DNA from: Acidovorax sp. KKS102 | Lineage (GTDB): Bacteria; Pseudomonadota; Gammaproteobacteria; Burkholderiales; Burkholderiaceae_C | Direction: 5' to 3' | DNA length: 64,000 nucleotides | Assembly: GCF_000302535.1 (NCBI RefSeq) | Contig: NC_018708.1 | Span: 2,976,001-3,040,000, forward strand | Shown: positions 9,180-17,390 of the stretch, in pieces | How positions within the stretch are numbered: position 1 is the first letter of the stretch | Layout: each line of letters starts with the position of its first letter | Translations under genes and position numbers: made by a program | The notes under the pieces: generated by a model | Told to the model about the DNA's origin: nothing | Databases searched by the model: none | What the model saw: only the letters and a program-made list of their open reading frames with translations

Positions 9180-9734
9180 TCACAACGACGCCGCCGATCG
9201 CGCCGCCTGGTCGTACATGCCCGAGAGCACACGCAGCAAACGGGCCAGTTCGCCGATGTCGCGGTTGAGCGCGTCATCGGCATTCAAGGCATCGATGAGG
9301 CAGCTCTCGCGGATCTCGCGGTAGCGCTGCACATAGGCGCGGCCGGTGTCGGTGGCGGCATAGGTGACTTCCTTGCCGTTCTTCTGCGAGGCGACCACGC
9401 CCAGGGTCTGCAGCTTTTTGAGCGAGTAGTTCACCAGGTGCGTGTCTTCCACGTTCATGATGAAGCAGATGTCGGCCAGTCGCTTGTCGCGCGCACGGTG
9501 CGTGACGTGGTGCAGCACCACCACGTCGAGCGGCGTCAGGTCCTTGAGACCCGCCGCCGCCATGCAGTGCACCACCCAGCGGTGGAACGCGTTGCCCGCC
9601 ACGATGAGGCCGAACTCGAACTCGCTCATCTCTGCGCTCTGCGCCGACACCAAGTGCGCCGATGACACGATGGGACCGGAGTCGGCTTTGGGTGGAAGCG
9701 CGGACTTGGCCTTGGGCTTGGCGTCAGATTTCAT
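9180..9734 (-). CDS. MarR-like winged-helix transcriptional regulator
   Basis: Predicted DNA-binding regulator of 184 residues. The start is set at the ATG giving MKSDAKPKAKS; the frame is open upstream to 9842 but only with weak start codons and through the divergent promoter region. After a Lys/Ala/Pro-rich tail of about 25 residues comes a helical region (VVHCMAAAGLKDLTPLDVVVLHHV), then the wing with ADICFIMNVEDTHLVNYSLKKLQTLG (recognition helix), which matches the COG5631-type MarR-like family often found beside oxoprolinase or TRAP genes. It sits between oplA (same strand, about 90 bases downstream) and the divergent TRAP operon, so it probably controls one or both. Ligand unknown. Confidence 0.75.
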   Translation of the reverse strand: MKSDAKPKAKSALPPKADSGPIVSSAHLVSAQSAEMSEFEFGLIVAGNAFHRWVVHCMAAAGLKDLTPLDVVVLHHVTHRARDKRLADICFIMNVEDTHLVNYSLKKLQTLGVVASQKNGKEVTYAATDTGRAYVQRYREIRESCLIDALNADDALNRDIGELARLLRVLSGMYDQAARSAASL

Positions 9735-9850
9735 GGCGGGTTCAGGCCTGCGGGTTCTGTCATTGGCACGGGATATGCATGGGGCATTGTAGGCAAGTCG
9801 ATGGTAATTTGTTGGCAATTTGTCAGCGTTTAGGCAAAACACCTATCGCA

Positions 9851-9868
9851 ATCGGATCGGCTTCCGAT
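9851..9868. promoter_or_regulatory. inverted repeat, candidate operator between regulator and TRAP operon
   Basis: ATCGGA and TCCGAT face each other across six bases, an 18-base palindrome in the divergent intergenic region, about 55 bases upstream of the TRAP binding-protein start. A second, shorter palindrome (TTGTA/TACAA, 9892-9903) lies between it and the ribosome site. The position suits an operator for the adjacent MarR-like regulator; this is inference from symmetry and location only. Confidence 0.4.
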
Positions 9869-9921
9869 ACAGTGATTTGTTACATCCAACCTTGTACATA
9901 CAACCCTGCGGAGCAATATCC

Positions 9922-10905
9922 ATGAAGCGTCGAATCTTCCCCGTGACCGCACTCGCCCTGACCCTGGCTGCGGGCCTGTCTGCCACCTCGGCATTTGCCC
10001 AGACCAAGTGGGACCTGGCCGCCGCCTACCCTGCCACCAACTTCCACACCGAGAACATGGTGCAGCTGGCCAGCGATGTGGACAAGGCCACCGGCGGCAA
10101 GCTCAAGATCACGGTGCATGCCAACGCCGCGCTGTTCAAAGCCCCTGAAATCAAGCGCGCCGTGCAAGGCGGCCAGGCGCAGATGGGCGAGATCCTGCTG
10201 GCCAACTTCCAGAATGAATGGCAGCTGTTTGGCGTGGATGGCCTGCCCTTCCTGGCCGACAGCTACGACGCCTCCAAGAAGCTCTACGCCGCCCAAAAGC
10301 CCTTCCTGGAAAAGAAGCTGGCTGAGCAGGGAATGATGTTGCTGTACGCGGTGGCCTGGCCTCCACAAGGCATCTACACCAAGAAGCCGCTGGCCTCTGC
10401 CGCTGACCTCAAGGGCATCAAGTGGCGCGCCTACAGCCCTGCCACCGCCCGCATTGCCGAGCTGGTCGGTGCCCAGCCCGTGACGGTGCAGGCTGCGGAG
10501 TTCTCGCAGGCCCTTGCCACGGGCGTGGTCGAATCGACAATGACCTCGGGCGCCACCGGTGTGGACAGCAAGCTGTACGAGCACCTCAAGTTCTACTACG
10601 ACACCCAGGCCTGGCTGCCCAAGAACGCCGTGCTGGTGAACAAGAAGGCGTTTGACGCGCTGGACAAGCCCAGCCAGGAAGCGCTGCTGAAGGCCGGTGC
10701 CGACGCCGAAGCCCGCGGCTGGGCCAACAGCGCCAAGGTCAACACCGACACCGTCGCCAAGCTCAAGGCCAACGGCATGGACGTGGTGACACCACCGGCC
10801 GCACTGAAGGCCGACATGGCCAAGGTGGGTGACACCATGCTCAAGGAATGGCTGAACAAGGCCGGCCCCGAAGGCAAGGCGCTCATCGACGCCTACCGCA
10901 AATAA
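9922..10905 (+). CDS. TRAP transporter substrate-binding protein (DctP family)
   Basis: Periplasmic solute receptor of a tripartite ATP-independent periplasmic transporter, 327 residues. The ATG is preceded by GGAG at a proper distance. Residues 1-26 form a signal peptide (two arginines, hydrophobic core, cleavage after AFA). The DctP fold is recognisable from WDLAAAYPATNFHTENMVQ near the mature N-terminus and from KGIKWRAYSPATARIAELVGA (about residue 170), which carries the conserved arginine that binds the carboxylate of the ligand. Followed by its two membrane partners. The proximity to 5-oxoprolinase suggests pyroglutamate or a related carboxylate as substrate, but the sequence does not prove it. 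Confidence 0.9.
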   Translation: MKRRIFPVTALALTLAAGLSATSAFAQTKWDLAAAYPATNFHTENMVQLASDVDKATGGKLKITVHANAALFKAPEIKRAVQGGQAQMGEILLANFQNEWQLFGVDGLPFLADSYDASKKLYAAQKPFLEKKLAEQGMMLLYAVAWPPQGIYTKKPLASAADLKGIKWRAYSPATARIAELVGAQPVTVQAAEFSQALATGVVESTMTSGATGVDSKLYEHLKFYYDTQAWLPKNAVLVNKKAFDALDKPSQEALLKAGADAEARGWANSAKVNTDTVAKLKANGMDVVTPPAALKADMAKVGDTMLKEWLNKAGPEGKALIDAYRK

Positions 10906-10923
10906 GCCCAGGCGCCCACGCAC

Positions 10924-11433
10924 ATGCGTCGTCTGCTGGACTTTCTGTACGACAGCGCCGCCGCCCTGGCGGCGCTTTTCATGGTCGGCTTGTTGGGGAT
11001 GGTGCTGCTGTCCATCGCCAGCCGGCAGTTCCACTTTCACGTGCCGGGCACGGACGCCTATGCGGGTTACCTGATGGCCGCATCGGGCTTTCTGGCGCTC
11101 GCCCACACCTTGAAGCGCGGCGAGCACATCCGCGTCACGCTGTTGCTCAACTTTTTGAAGGGCGGCGCCAAGAAGGCGTTCGAGATCTGGGCTTTGGCCA
11201 TTGCCACACTGCTGGCCGTGCTGTTTGCGGTGTACAGCTGCAAGCTGGCCTGGCAGTCGCACGAGTTCCACGACATCTCCACCAGCAGCGACGCCACACC
11301 CCTGTGGATTCCGCAGATCGCCATGGCCGTGGGCACGGTGATTCTGGCCATCGCGTTCCTGGACGAGCTGGTGCTGGAGATGATGGGCAAGCGTGTAGAT
11401 GCCTCGTCTGGCGAAGCATTGCGCAATGAATAA
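10924..11433 (+). CDS. TRAP transporter small permease (DctQ)
   Basis: Four-helix membrane subunit, 169 residues, placed between the binding protein (18 bases upstream) and the large permease (17 bases downstream). Segments near residues 12-32, 45-65, 85-105 and 125-148 are hydrophobic. Family marks include SRQFHFHVPGTDAYAGYLM and LKRGEHIRVTLLL. It forms the sodium-driven permease together with DctM. Confidence 0.92.
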   Translation: MRRLLDFLYDSAAALAALFMVGLLGMVLLSIASRQFHFHVPGTDAYAGYLMAASGFLALAHTLKRGEHIRVTLLLNFLKGGAKKAFEIWALAIATLLAVLFAVYSCKLAWQSHEFHDISTSSDATPLWIPQIAMAVGTVILAIAFLDELVLEMMGKRVDASSGEALRNE

Positions 11434-11450
11434 ACCTGGCACAACCAACC

Positions 11451-12755
11451 ATGAGTGACCTCGCCATAACCGGCCTGCTCGTACTGTCGCTGTTCCTGAT
11501 TCTGGGCAGCGGCGTATGGATCGGGCTCACCCTCTCCGGCGTCGCCTGGATCGCCATGCAGCTGTTCTCTGCCCGCCCGGCGGGCGATGCGATGGCAGTG
11601 ACCATCTGGGGTAGCGCCTCCAGCTGGACGCTCACGGCCCTGCCCCTGTTCATCTGGATGGGTGAAATCCTGTTCCGCACCCGCTTGTCGCAAGACATGT
11701 TCAAGGGCCTGGCCCCTTGGGTGCAGGCGCTGCCGGGCCGGCTGCTGCACACCAACGTGGTGGGCTGCACCATCTTTGCCGCTGTGTCGGGGTCCAGCGC
11801 TGCCACCTGCGCCACCATCGGCAAGATGACGCTGCCCGAGCTGACGCGCCGGGGCTACCCCGAACACATGGTGGTGGGCACGCTGGCGGGTGCCAGCACG
11901 CTGGGTCTGTTGATCCCGCCGTCCATCATCATGATCGTGTACGGCGTGTCGGCCGAGGTGTCGATCTCGCAGCTGTTCATTGCGGGTGTGCTGCCGGGCA
12001 TCCTGCTGGCGGCACTTTTCTCGGGCTACATCATGCTGTGGGCGCTGCGCCACCCGGAGCAGGTGCCCGCCGCCGATGTGCGCATGAGCTTCATGCAAAA
12101 GCTGTCGGAATCGCGCAGCCTGATCCCCGTGGTGCTGCTGATTGCAGCCGTGCTGGGCTCCATCTACACCGGTTTTGCCACCGCCACCGAGGCAGCGGCC
12201 GTGGGCGTGGTGGGCTCGCTGGTGCTGTCGGCCGTGCAGGGCTCGATGACCTGGGGCACGTTCAAGGACTCGCTGATGGGCGCCACGCGCCTGTACTGCA
12301 TGATCGCGCTGATCCTCGCGGGTGCTGCGTTCCTCACGCTGGCCATGGGCTACATCGGATTGCCGCGCCACCTGGCGGAGTGGATAGCGTCGCTGGGCTT
12401 GAACCAGGCGCAGCTCATCGTGGCACTGGCGGTTTTCTACATCATCCTGGGCTGCTTTCTGGATGGCATCTCGATGGTGGTGCTGACCATGGGCGTGCTC
12501 ATGCCCACGGTGCAGGCTGCGGGCATCGACCCAATCTGGTTCGGCATCTTCATCGTGCTGGTGGTGGAGATGGCGCAGATCACACCGCCCGTGGGCTTCA
12601 ACCTGTTTGTGCTGCAGGGCATGACGGGGCGCCAGCTGCCCTGGATTGCCAAGGTGGCCATGCCCATGTTCTTCCTGATGTGTGGCGCCGTGGCGTTGAT
12701 CTATGTCTTCCCTGGCATCGTGACCTGGTTGCCACAGCAGATGTCGGCGCGCTGA
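11451..12755 (+). CDS. TRAP transporter large permease (DctM)
   Basis: Main transport subunit, 434 residues with about 12 hydrophobic segments, the standard DctM length. Visible marks: VSGSSAATCATIGKMTLPEL (about residues 110-130, the conserved hairpin region), LLIPPSIIMIVYGVSAEVSI (about 155-175), and GCFLDGISMVVLTMGVLMP towards the C-terminus. Last gene of the operon; a GC-rich hairpin follows 26 bases after the stop. Confidence 0.95.
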   Translation: MSDLAITGLLVLSLFLILGSGVWIGLTLSGVAWIAMQLFSARPAGDAMAVTIWGSASSWTLTALPLFIWMGEILFRTRLSQDMFKGLAPWVQALPGRLLHTNVVGCTIFAAVSGSSAATCATIGKMTLPELTRRGYPEHMVVGTLAGASTLGLLIPPSIIMIVYGVSAEVSISQLFIAGVLPGILLAALFSGYIMLWALRHPEQVPAADVRMSFMQKLSESRSLIPVVLLIAAVLGSIYTGFATATEAAAVGVVGSLVLSAVQGSMTWGTFKDSLMGATRLYCMIALILAGAAFLTLAMGYIGLPRHLAEWIASLGLNQAQLIVALAVFYIILGCFLDGISMVVLTMGVLMPTVQAAGIDPIWFGIFIVLVVEMAQITPPVGFNLFVLQGMTGRQLPWIAKVAMPMFFLMCGAVALIYVFPGIVTWLPQQMSAR

Positions 12756-12780
12756 ACATACCGGCCACCAGCAGACACGA

Positions 12781-12823
12781 CCAAGCGGGGCGCCCCCACC
12801 GGGGACGCCCCGCTTGGCGTTTT
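12781..12823 (+). terminator. intrinsic terminator after the TRAP operon
   Basis: Twelve-base arms (CCAAGCGGGGCG and CGCCCCGCTTGG) enclose a further C5/G4 pairing, followed by CGTTTT. Strong stem, short T run. Confidence 0.75.
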
Positions 12824-12876
12824 GAGGGATGGAGAGCAGCCCGTCCGACGCCTCAAAATCCAGCGACAATGCCCCG

Positions 12877-13260
12877 ATGTTGAACGTTCTTGCCATCTGC
12901 ATCGGCGCCTGTGTGGGCGCACTGGCGCGCTGGCGCCTGGGCCTGTGGCTCAGCCCCGGCGGGCTGATTCCCTGGGGCACCCTCGCCGCCAACCTGGTGG
13001 GCGGCTACCTGATTGGCGTGTGTGTGGCCGTGTTCCACGCCATGCCCCAGTTGGACCCTGTGTGGCGGCTGGCGCTGGTCACCGGGTTTCTGGGCGCGCT
13101 CACCACCTTCTCCAGCTTCTCGGCCGAAGTCGTTGAGATGCTGATGGTGCAGCGCTACGCCCTGGCACTGGGCACCACCGCACTGCATCTGCTGGGCTCC
13201 CTGGGCCTCACAGTGCTTGGCATGCAAAGTGCTTCGTATTTCATAGCATCTCGCGCTTGA
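12877..13260 (+). CDS. crcB: fluoride exporter CrcB/FluC
   Basis: Small four-helix inner-membrane channel that expels fluoride, 127 residues. Start at ATG giving MLNVLAICIGACVGALARW; upstream in-frame starts would add a polar stretch unlike the family. Conserved series: GGLIPWGTLAANLVGGYLIG (with the asparagine of the pore) and TGFLGALTTFSSFSAEVVEM (the TTFSSFS Na+/phenylalanine-box region). No fluoride riboswitch consensus was recognisable in the short leader. The last codons (about ASYFIASRA and stop) are encoded by a copy of the dispersed repeat, so the C-terminus is repeat-derived. Confidence 0.93.
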   Translation: MLNVLAICIGACVGALARWRLGLWLSPGGLIPWGTLAANLVGGYLIGVCVAVFHAMPQLDPVWRLALVTGFLGALTTFSSFSAEVVEMLMVQRYALALGTTALHLLGSLGLTVLGMQSASYFIASRA

Positions 13261-13275
13261 TATTCCAGCACTAGC
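13228..13275. repeat. dispersed palindromic repeat, copy c, overlapping the crcB 3' end
   Basis: TTTCATAGCATCTCGCGCTTGA then TATTCCAGCACTAGC. It supplies the final codons and stop of crcB. Confidence 0.5.
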
Positions 13276-13379
13276 ACGTCATTTCGTCATCAATCCACGC
13301 CACACTGCATGGGCCCAAACCTGCTGCTGCCGGTGCTGCCCCGCTCTTCTCTGTTCACCTACCGATACGCGAGCCCCTC

Positions 13380-14243
13380 ATGGAAGCCAACACCCAACTC
13401 AATGAACGCCGCCTGGCCGATGCCTGGGCCGAGCTGCACAACCACGCCCACAACGGCAACCCCCTGCAGGCCGATGCCAATCGCATGGCCTTTGCCGACC
13501 CCGAATTCATGTTCCGCCGCGAAACGCGCGGCATCCGCTTTCAGCTCGAAATGCTCAAGCCCGACCTGGGCCAGGCCGAACAAGGCATTGAAAGCACCGT
13601 GGTGGTGTACGGCAGTGCGCGCTTTGTGGCGCCCGACGAAGCCGCAGCCCAGCTGGCCGACGCCGAAGCCAGTGGCGATGCCGAGCGCGTGCGCCGCGCA
13701 CGCCTGGCCGTGCGCAACGCGGGCTATTACGACCTGGCCCGCCAGTTCGCCAAGCTGGTGGCCGACTACAGCGAGCGTCAGCGCCCTGCCGACCGCATCT
13801 ACATCTGCACCGGCGGCGGCCCGGGCATCATGGAGGCCGCCAACCGGGGCGCCCACGATGCGGGCGCACTGAACGTGGGCCTGAACATTGCCCTGCCCCA
13901 CGAGCAAAGCGGCAACCGCTTCATCTCGCCCTCGCTGTCCTTCAAGTTCCACTACTTCGCGCTGCGCAAGATGCATTTCATGATGCGTGCCAAGGCGCTG
14001 GTGGCCTTCCCTGGCGGCTTTGGCACGCTGGACGAGCTGTTTGAAGTGCTGACCCTGGTCCAGACCAAAAAGGCCAAGCCCGTGCCCATTGTGCTGTTCG
14101 GCACGGACTACTGGAAGCGCCTCATCAACTTCGATGTACTGGTGGAAGAAGGCACCATCTCTGCGCAGGACCTCAACCTGTTTCACTACACCGATGAACC
14201 CCAGGAAGCCTGGGATTTGATTCGGGCGTTTTACAAGCTCTGA
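13380..14243 (+). CDS. LOG-family (TIGR00730-type) nucleotide hydrolase
   Basis: Rossmann-fold protein of 287 residues. It carries both family signatures: GGGPGIMEAANRGA (about residues 142-155) and PGGFGTLDELFEVL (about 212-225). These are the phosphoribohydrolase motifs of lysine-decarboxylase-like proteins that cleave the N-glycosidic bond of nucleoside monophosphates (LOG, PpnN). The roughly 100-residue extension before the core makes it longer than plant-type LOG. The bacterial substrate cannot be assigned. Stands alone; the downstream MFS gene is convergent. Confidence 0.85.
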   Translation: MEANTQLNERRLADAWAELHNHAHNGNPLQADANRMAFADPEFMFRRETRGIRFQLEMLKPDLGQAEQGIESTVVVYGSARFVAPDEAAAQLADAEASGDAERVRRARLAVRNAGYYDLARQFAKLVADYSERQRPADRIYICTGGGPGIMEAANRGAHDAGALNVGLNIALPHEQSGNRFISPSLSFKFHYFALRKMHFMMRAKALVAFPGGFGTLDELFEVLTLVQTKKAKPVPIVLFGTDYWKRLINFDVLVEEGTISAQDLNLFHYTDEPQEAWDLIRAFYKL

Positions 14244-14250
14244 CGGTAGT

Positions 14251-14289
14251 CGCGACACGATGCTGGTGCCCCGGAGCACCAGTATCGCG
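14251..14289. terminator. hairpin between convergent genes
   Basis: CTGGTGC and GCACCAG pair across a six-base loop, with outer CGCGA/TCGCG partly extending the stem. There is no T run, so a rho-independent role is weakly supported, but the site lies exactly between two convergent genes. Confidence 0.35.
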
Positions 14290-14298
14290 GCGCACCCG

Positions 14299-15465
14299 TC
14301 AAGTGCGGCGCCCCATCAGCCAAGCCTGGCGGGAACCTAAGCCCACGCAGACCCCGACCACCCAGAACAGCCCTCCCACGCCAATCACCGCCCCGGCCGA
14401 GCCAAACAGCATGGGCATGAGCACGCTGGATGCATTGATGGCCATGAGCCGCAGGCCCAGTGCCTCGCCGTGGCGCGCTGGCGGCGTGATCTGGTGCAGC
14501 AGGCTCATCACCATGGGCTGTACCGAGCCCAGCGCAAACCCGAGCAGCACCGAACAAACGCCCATGGCCAGCGCACTGTGCAGCAGCGGGTACACACCAA
14601 ACAGCACGGCGGTTGCCACCATGGCGCCCGCCACCACCACCCGCTCGCGCAGCCGCTCGGCCACGATGGGCATCAGCACCCGGATGACGGCAGCGGCAAT
14701 TGCAAACGCGCCCAGGATGGAGCCGATGACCGACGCCGACAGGCCCCGCTCGTGCCCGAGCAGCGGCACCACAAAGGTGTGCACATCCCAACATGAGGAC
14801 AAGATCCAGTTGACCAGCAGCAGGCGGCGAAACGACGGCTCGTTCATCAGGTCCCACGCGCGCTGGGGGGGGCCGCCTGCGGCCGCGATCACGGGCGGCA
14901 GCTCGACCGTGTCGCGCACCCAGAACCAGGTGAGCAGGGGCAGCACGGCCATCAGCGCGAAGGCGGCGCGGTAGCCTTCCACGCTGCCTGCCGCGCTGCC
15001 CGCGTTGTCGATCATGAGCCCCGCACAGAAGGGCCCGATGAAGTTGGACACCGCAGGCCCGATGGCCAGCCAGCTGAACACTTGCTTGAGCTGCGTGGCG
15101 TCGTGCGCGGCGCGCCCCACGTGGCGCTGCAGCGCAATGATCGCGGCGCCGCTGGCGCCACCGGTCATCAACGCCGCCAGGCACAACACCGGAAAAACGG
15201 GGAACACCAGCGCCAGCGCCGCCCCGACCGATGCCACCGCCACCGCGTAGCCCACGGGGCGCTTGAGGCCGTGCCGGTCTGCATAGCGCCCTGCGGGCAG
15301 GGCCAGAAAGACCTGCGTGAGGGCAAACAGTGCCAGCAACACCCCCACGGCCGCAGCACTGTGGCCCTCGCGCAGGGCGAGCAGCGGAGCGGCCAGACGC
15401 ATGCCCGCCATGCAGGCGTGCACGCAGATCTGGCCCGCAATCAGGCGCGCCAGAGCCCAGTTCAC
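14299..15465 (-). CDS. MFS transporter
   Basis: Major facilitator superfamily permease, 388 residues with about 12 hydrophobic helices. Motif A between helices 2 and 3 is clear (GRYADRHGLKRP, about residues 59-70). The start codon is GTG and its GTGA overlaps the rmuC stop by three bases, so it is translated as the second gene of an rmuC operon. Substrate not identifiable; it resembles drug/sugar efflux-type MFS proteins. Confidence 0.85.
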   Translation of the reverse strand: MNWALARLIAGQICVHACMAGMRLAAPLLALREGHSAAAVGVLLALFALTQVFLALPAGRYADRHGLKRPVGYAVAVASVGAALALVFPVFPVLCLAALMTGGASGAAIIALQRHVGRAAHDATQLKQVFSWLAIGPAVSNFIGPFCAGLMIDNAGSAAGSVEGYRAAFALMAVLPLLTWFWVRDTVELPPVIAAAGGPPQRAWDLMNEPSFRRLLLVNWILSSCWDVHTFVVPLLGHERGLSASVIGSILGAFAIAAAVIRVLMPIVAERLRERVVVAGAMVATAVLFGVYPLLHSALAMGVCSVLLGFALGSVQPMVMSLLHQITPPARHGEALGLRLMAINASSVLMPMLFGSAGAVIGVGGLFWVVGVCVGLGSRQAWLMGRRT

Positions 15466-17315
15466 TGCAGGTCTTCCTCGGGGTCCAGACCGGGCAATGC
15501 CGACGTGCTGCCGCCCACCAGCGGACCGGCCGCGCCGGGCGCAGGCAATTCCTGCACATCGCGCAGCTTGCGCTGGATGGCGCGGGTGCGCACGCCCACC
15601 TCGTCAAACTTCTTGGCGGCGGCGTCGATGGACTTTTTGGTGGCCTCGACCACATCGCCAAACTTGGCGAATTCGGTCTTGACCATGCCCAAGAGGCTCC
15701 AGACCTCCGACGAGCGCTTTTCAATCGCCAGCGTCTTGAAACCCATCTGCAGGCTGTTGAGCATGGCGGCCAGATTGGCCGGCCCGGTGATCATCACGCG
15801 GCAGTCGTTCTGCACGGCCTCGACCAGACCGGGGCGGCGCATGACTTCGGCGAACAGGCCTTCGGTAGGCAGGTAGAGCACGGCAAAGTCGGTGGTGTGC
15901 GGGGGCGAGACGTACTTGGCGAAGATCTTCTTGGCTTCGAGCTTGATCGAGGTCTCGAACGCGTTGCCCGCCGACAGGATGGCCGCCTTGTCGGCCGCGT
16001 CCTGCGCGTCCAGCAGGCGCTGGTACTGCTCCACGGGGTACTTGGAGTCGATGGGCAGCCACACCGGATGCTCGTCGCTCTTGCCGGGCAGGCGGATCGC
16101 AAACTCCACCAGCTCGTCGCTGCCCGGCACAGTCTTGACGTTGCGCGCGAACTGGTCGGGCGTCAGCACGTTGTCGATGATGGCGCCCAGCTGCATTTCG
16201 CCCCAGGTGCCGCGCGTCTTCACGTTGGTCATCACGCGCTTCAAGTCGCCCACACTGCCCGCCAGGGTCTGCATCTCACCCAGGCCCTTGTGCACTTGTT
16301 CGAGCCGGTCGCTGACGAGTTTGAAGGACTCGCCGAGGCGCTGCTCCAGCGTGGCGTGGAGTTTTTCGTCCACTGTGCGGCGCATTTCTTCGAGCTTGGT
16401 GGCGTTGTCGGCCTGTATGGCGGCCAGCCGCTCGTTGAGCGCGTTGCGCAGCTGCTCAGCGTTGTGCTGGCTGCCCTGCACCATGCCGGTGAGCTGCTGC
16501 GACACGGCGTCTTGCAGCACCGAGAACTGGTTCTTGATCTGAAAGCCGTTGGCTTCGAGCTGGTCCTTGAGCGCGGTGGACATGGCGCCCAGCTGCGTCT
16601 GGATGTCGCCCTTGAGCGAGTCGAGCGTGAGGCGCGTGGCGGCCTGCAGGGCCTCAAAGCGCTCCTGGATGCGCTTTTCAAAAAGCGCCGTGCTTTCGGC
16701 CATGGCTTCTCGGGACTTGACGCTTTCGGCCGCCAGCGCGGCGGTGGTGGTGGTCAGCTCGGTGCGAAAGCCCACCAAGGTGGCCGACAGCTCGGTGCGC
16801 GCAGCTGCCGCGTCGGCCTGGCCCTGGGCCAGATGGGCCAGCAGAGCCTTGCTGCTCTCTTCCAGCCGACCCGCCACGGCGTTCTGCAAGGCGTCAAACC
16901 GCTGGGCCAGGGCGGCGTCTTGCGCGGCCTGGCGCTGCGTCAGCGCCGCATCGAAAGCCGCCAGGCGTTGGTCAAGCCGCCCTTCAAACACGCCGAAAGC
17001 TGCCAGCAGCTCCGCCCGGCCGTTGCGGGACTCTGCCACCGCCTGGGCCAGTCGCTCATCCACCGCGTGGCGCAGGGTCTCCAGCGTGGACTGTGTGGTC
17101 TGGGTAAAGCCGCGCAGCTGCTGCCCCATGCCGTCCAGCGCGCCGTCATTCTTGGCCACGGCAATCTGCGTGGCCTGCGTGGTTTGCTCCAGCGACTGCA
17201 GGCGTGCCAGCCACTCGGGCGGCAGATCCACGCGGGGACGGCGCAGCAACAGCACCACCAGAAGAACCAGCGCCAGTGCCAGCGCTGCCAGGAGAACAAG
17301 GGTGTCAGTGGTCAA
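15462..17315 (-). CDS. rmuC: DNA recombination protein RmuC
   Basis: 617 residues. An N-terminal membrane anchor (about residues 6-26, LVLLAALALALVLLVVLLL) is followed by a long helical/coiled-coil region (about 40-330, rich in Gln/Ala/Glu) and the C-terminal RmuC nuclease-like domain (about 340-560, with VKTRGTWGEMQLGAIIDNVL and PIDSKYPVEQYQRLLDAQD). RmuC limits inversions and rearrangements at short repeats. The start codon is TTG: no ATG lies upstream before a stop, and the TTG is needed to keep the membrane anchor. No good ribosome site is visible. Followed directly by the MFS gene. Confidence 0.9.
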   Translation of the reverse strand: MTTDTLVLLAALALALVLLVVLLLRRPRVDLPPEWLARLQSLEQTTQATQIAVAKNDGALDGMGQQLRGFTQTTQSTLETLRHAVDERLAQAVAESRNGRAELLAAFGVFEGRLDQRLAAFDAALTQRQAAQDAALAQRFDALQNAVAGRLEESSKALLAHLAQGQADAAAARTELSATLVGFRTELTTTTAALAAESVKSREAMAESTALFEKRIQERFEALQAATRLTLDSLKGDIQTQLGAMSTALKDQLEANGFQIKNQFSVLQDAVSQQLTGMVQGSQHNAEQLRNALNERLAAIQADNATKLEEMRRTVDEKLHATLEQRLGESFKLVSDRLEQVHKGLGEMQTLAGSVGDLKRVMTNVKTRGTWGEMQLGAIIDNVLTPDQFARNVKTVPGSDELVEFAIRLPGKSDEHPVWLPIDSKYPVEQYQRLLDAQDAADKAAILSAGNAFETSIKLEAKKIFAKYVSPPHTTDFAVLYLPTEGLFAEVMRRPGLVEAVQNDCRVMITGPANLAAMLNSLQMGFKTLAIEKRSSEVWSLLGMVKTEFAKFGDVVEATKKSIDAAAKKFDEVGVRTRAIQRKLRDVQELPAPGAAGPLVGGSTSALPGLDPEEDLQ

Positions 17316-17326
17316 GGTTTACTATG

Positions 17327-17362
17327 GTTTTGATAGCTATCAGCGCATGATCGACTAGCGCA
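17327..17362. repeat. dispersed palindromic repeat, copy d
   Basis: TTTGATAGCTATCAGCGCAT, then GATCGACTAGCGCAT, in the short gap upstream of rmuC. Confidence 0.5.
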
Positions 17363-17390
17363 TCCGGTCGATTGGACTCGAAACTTGAAA

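Noticed and set aside
12756..12876. Fluoride riboswitch in front of crcB
   Set aside because: The leader is short and filled by the TRAP terminator; the conserved crcB-motif pseudoknot sequence is not seen.
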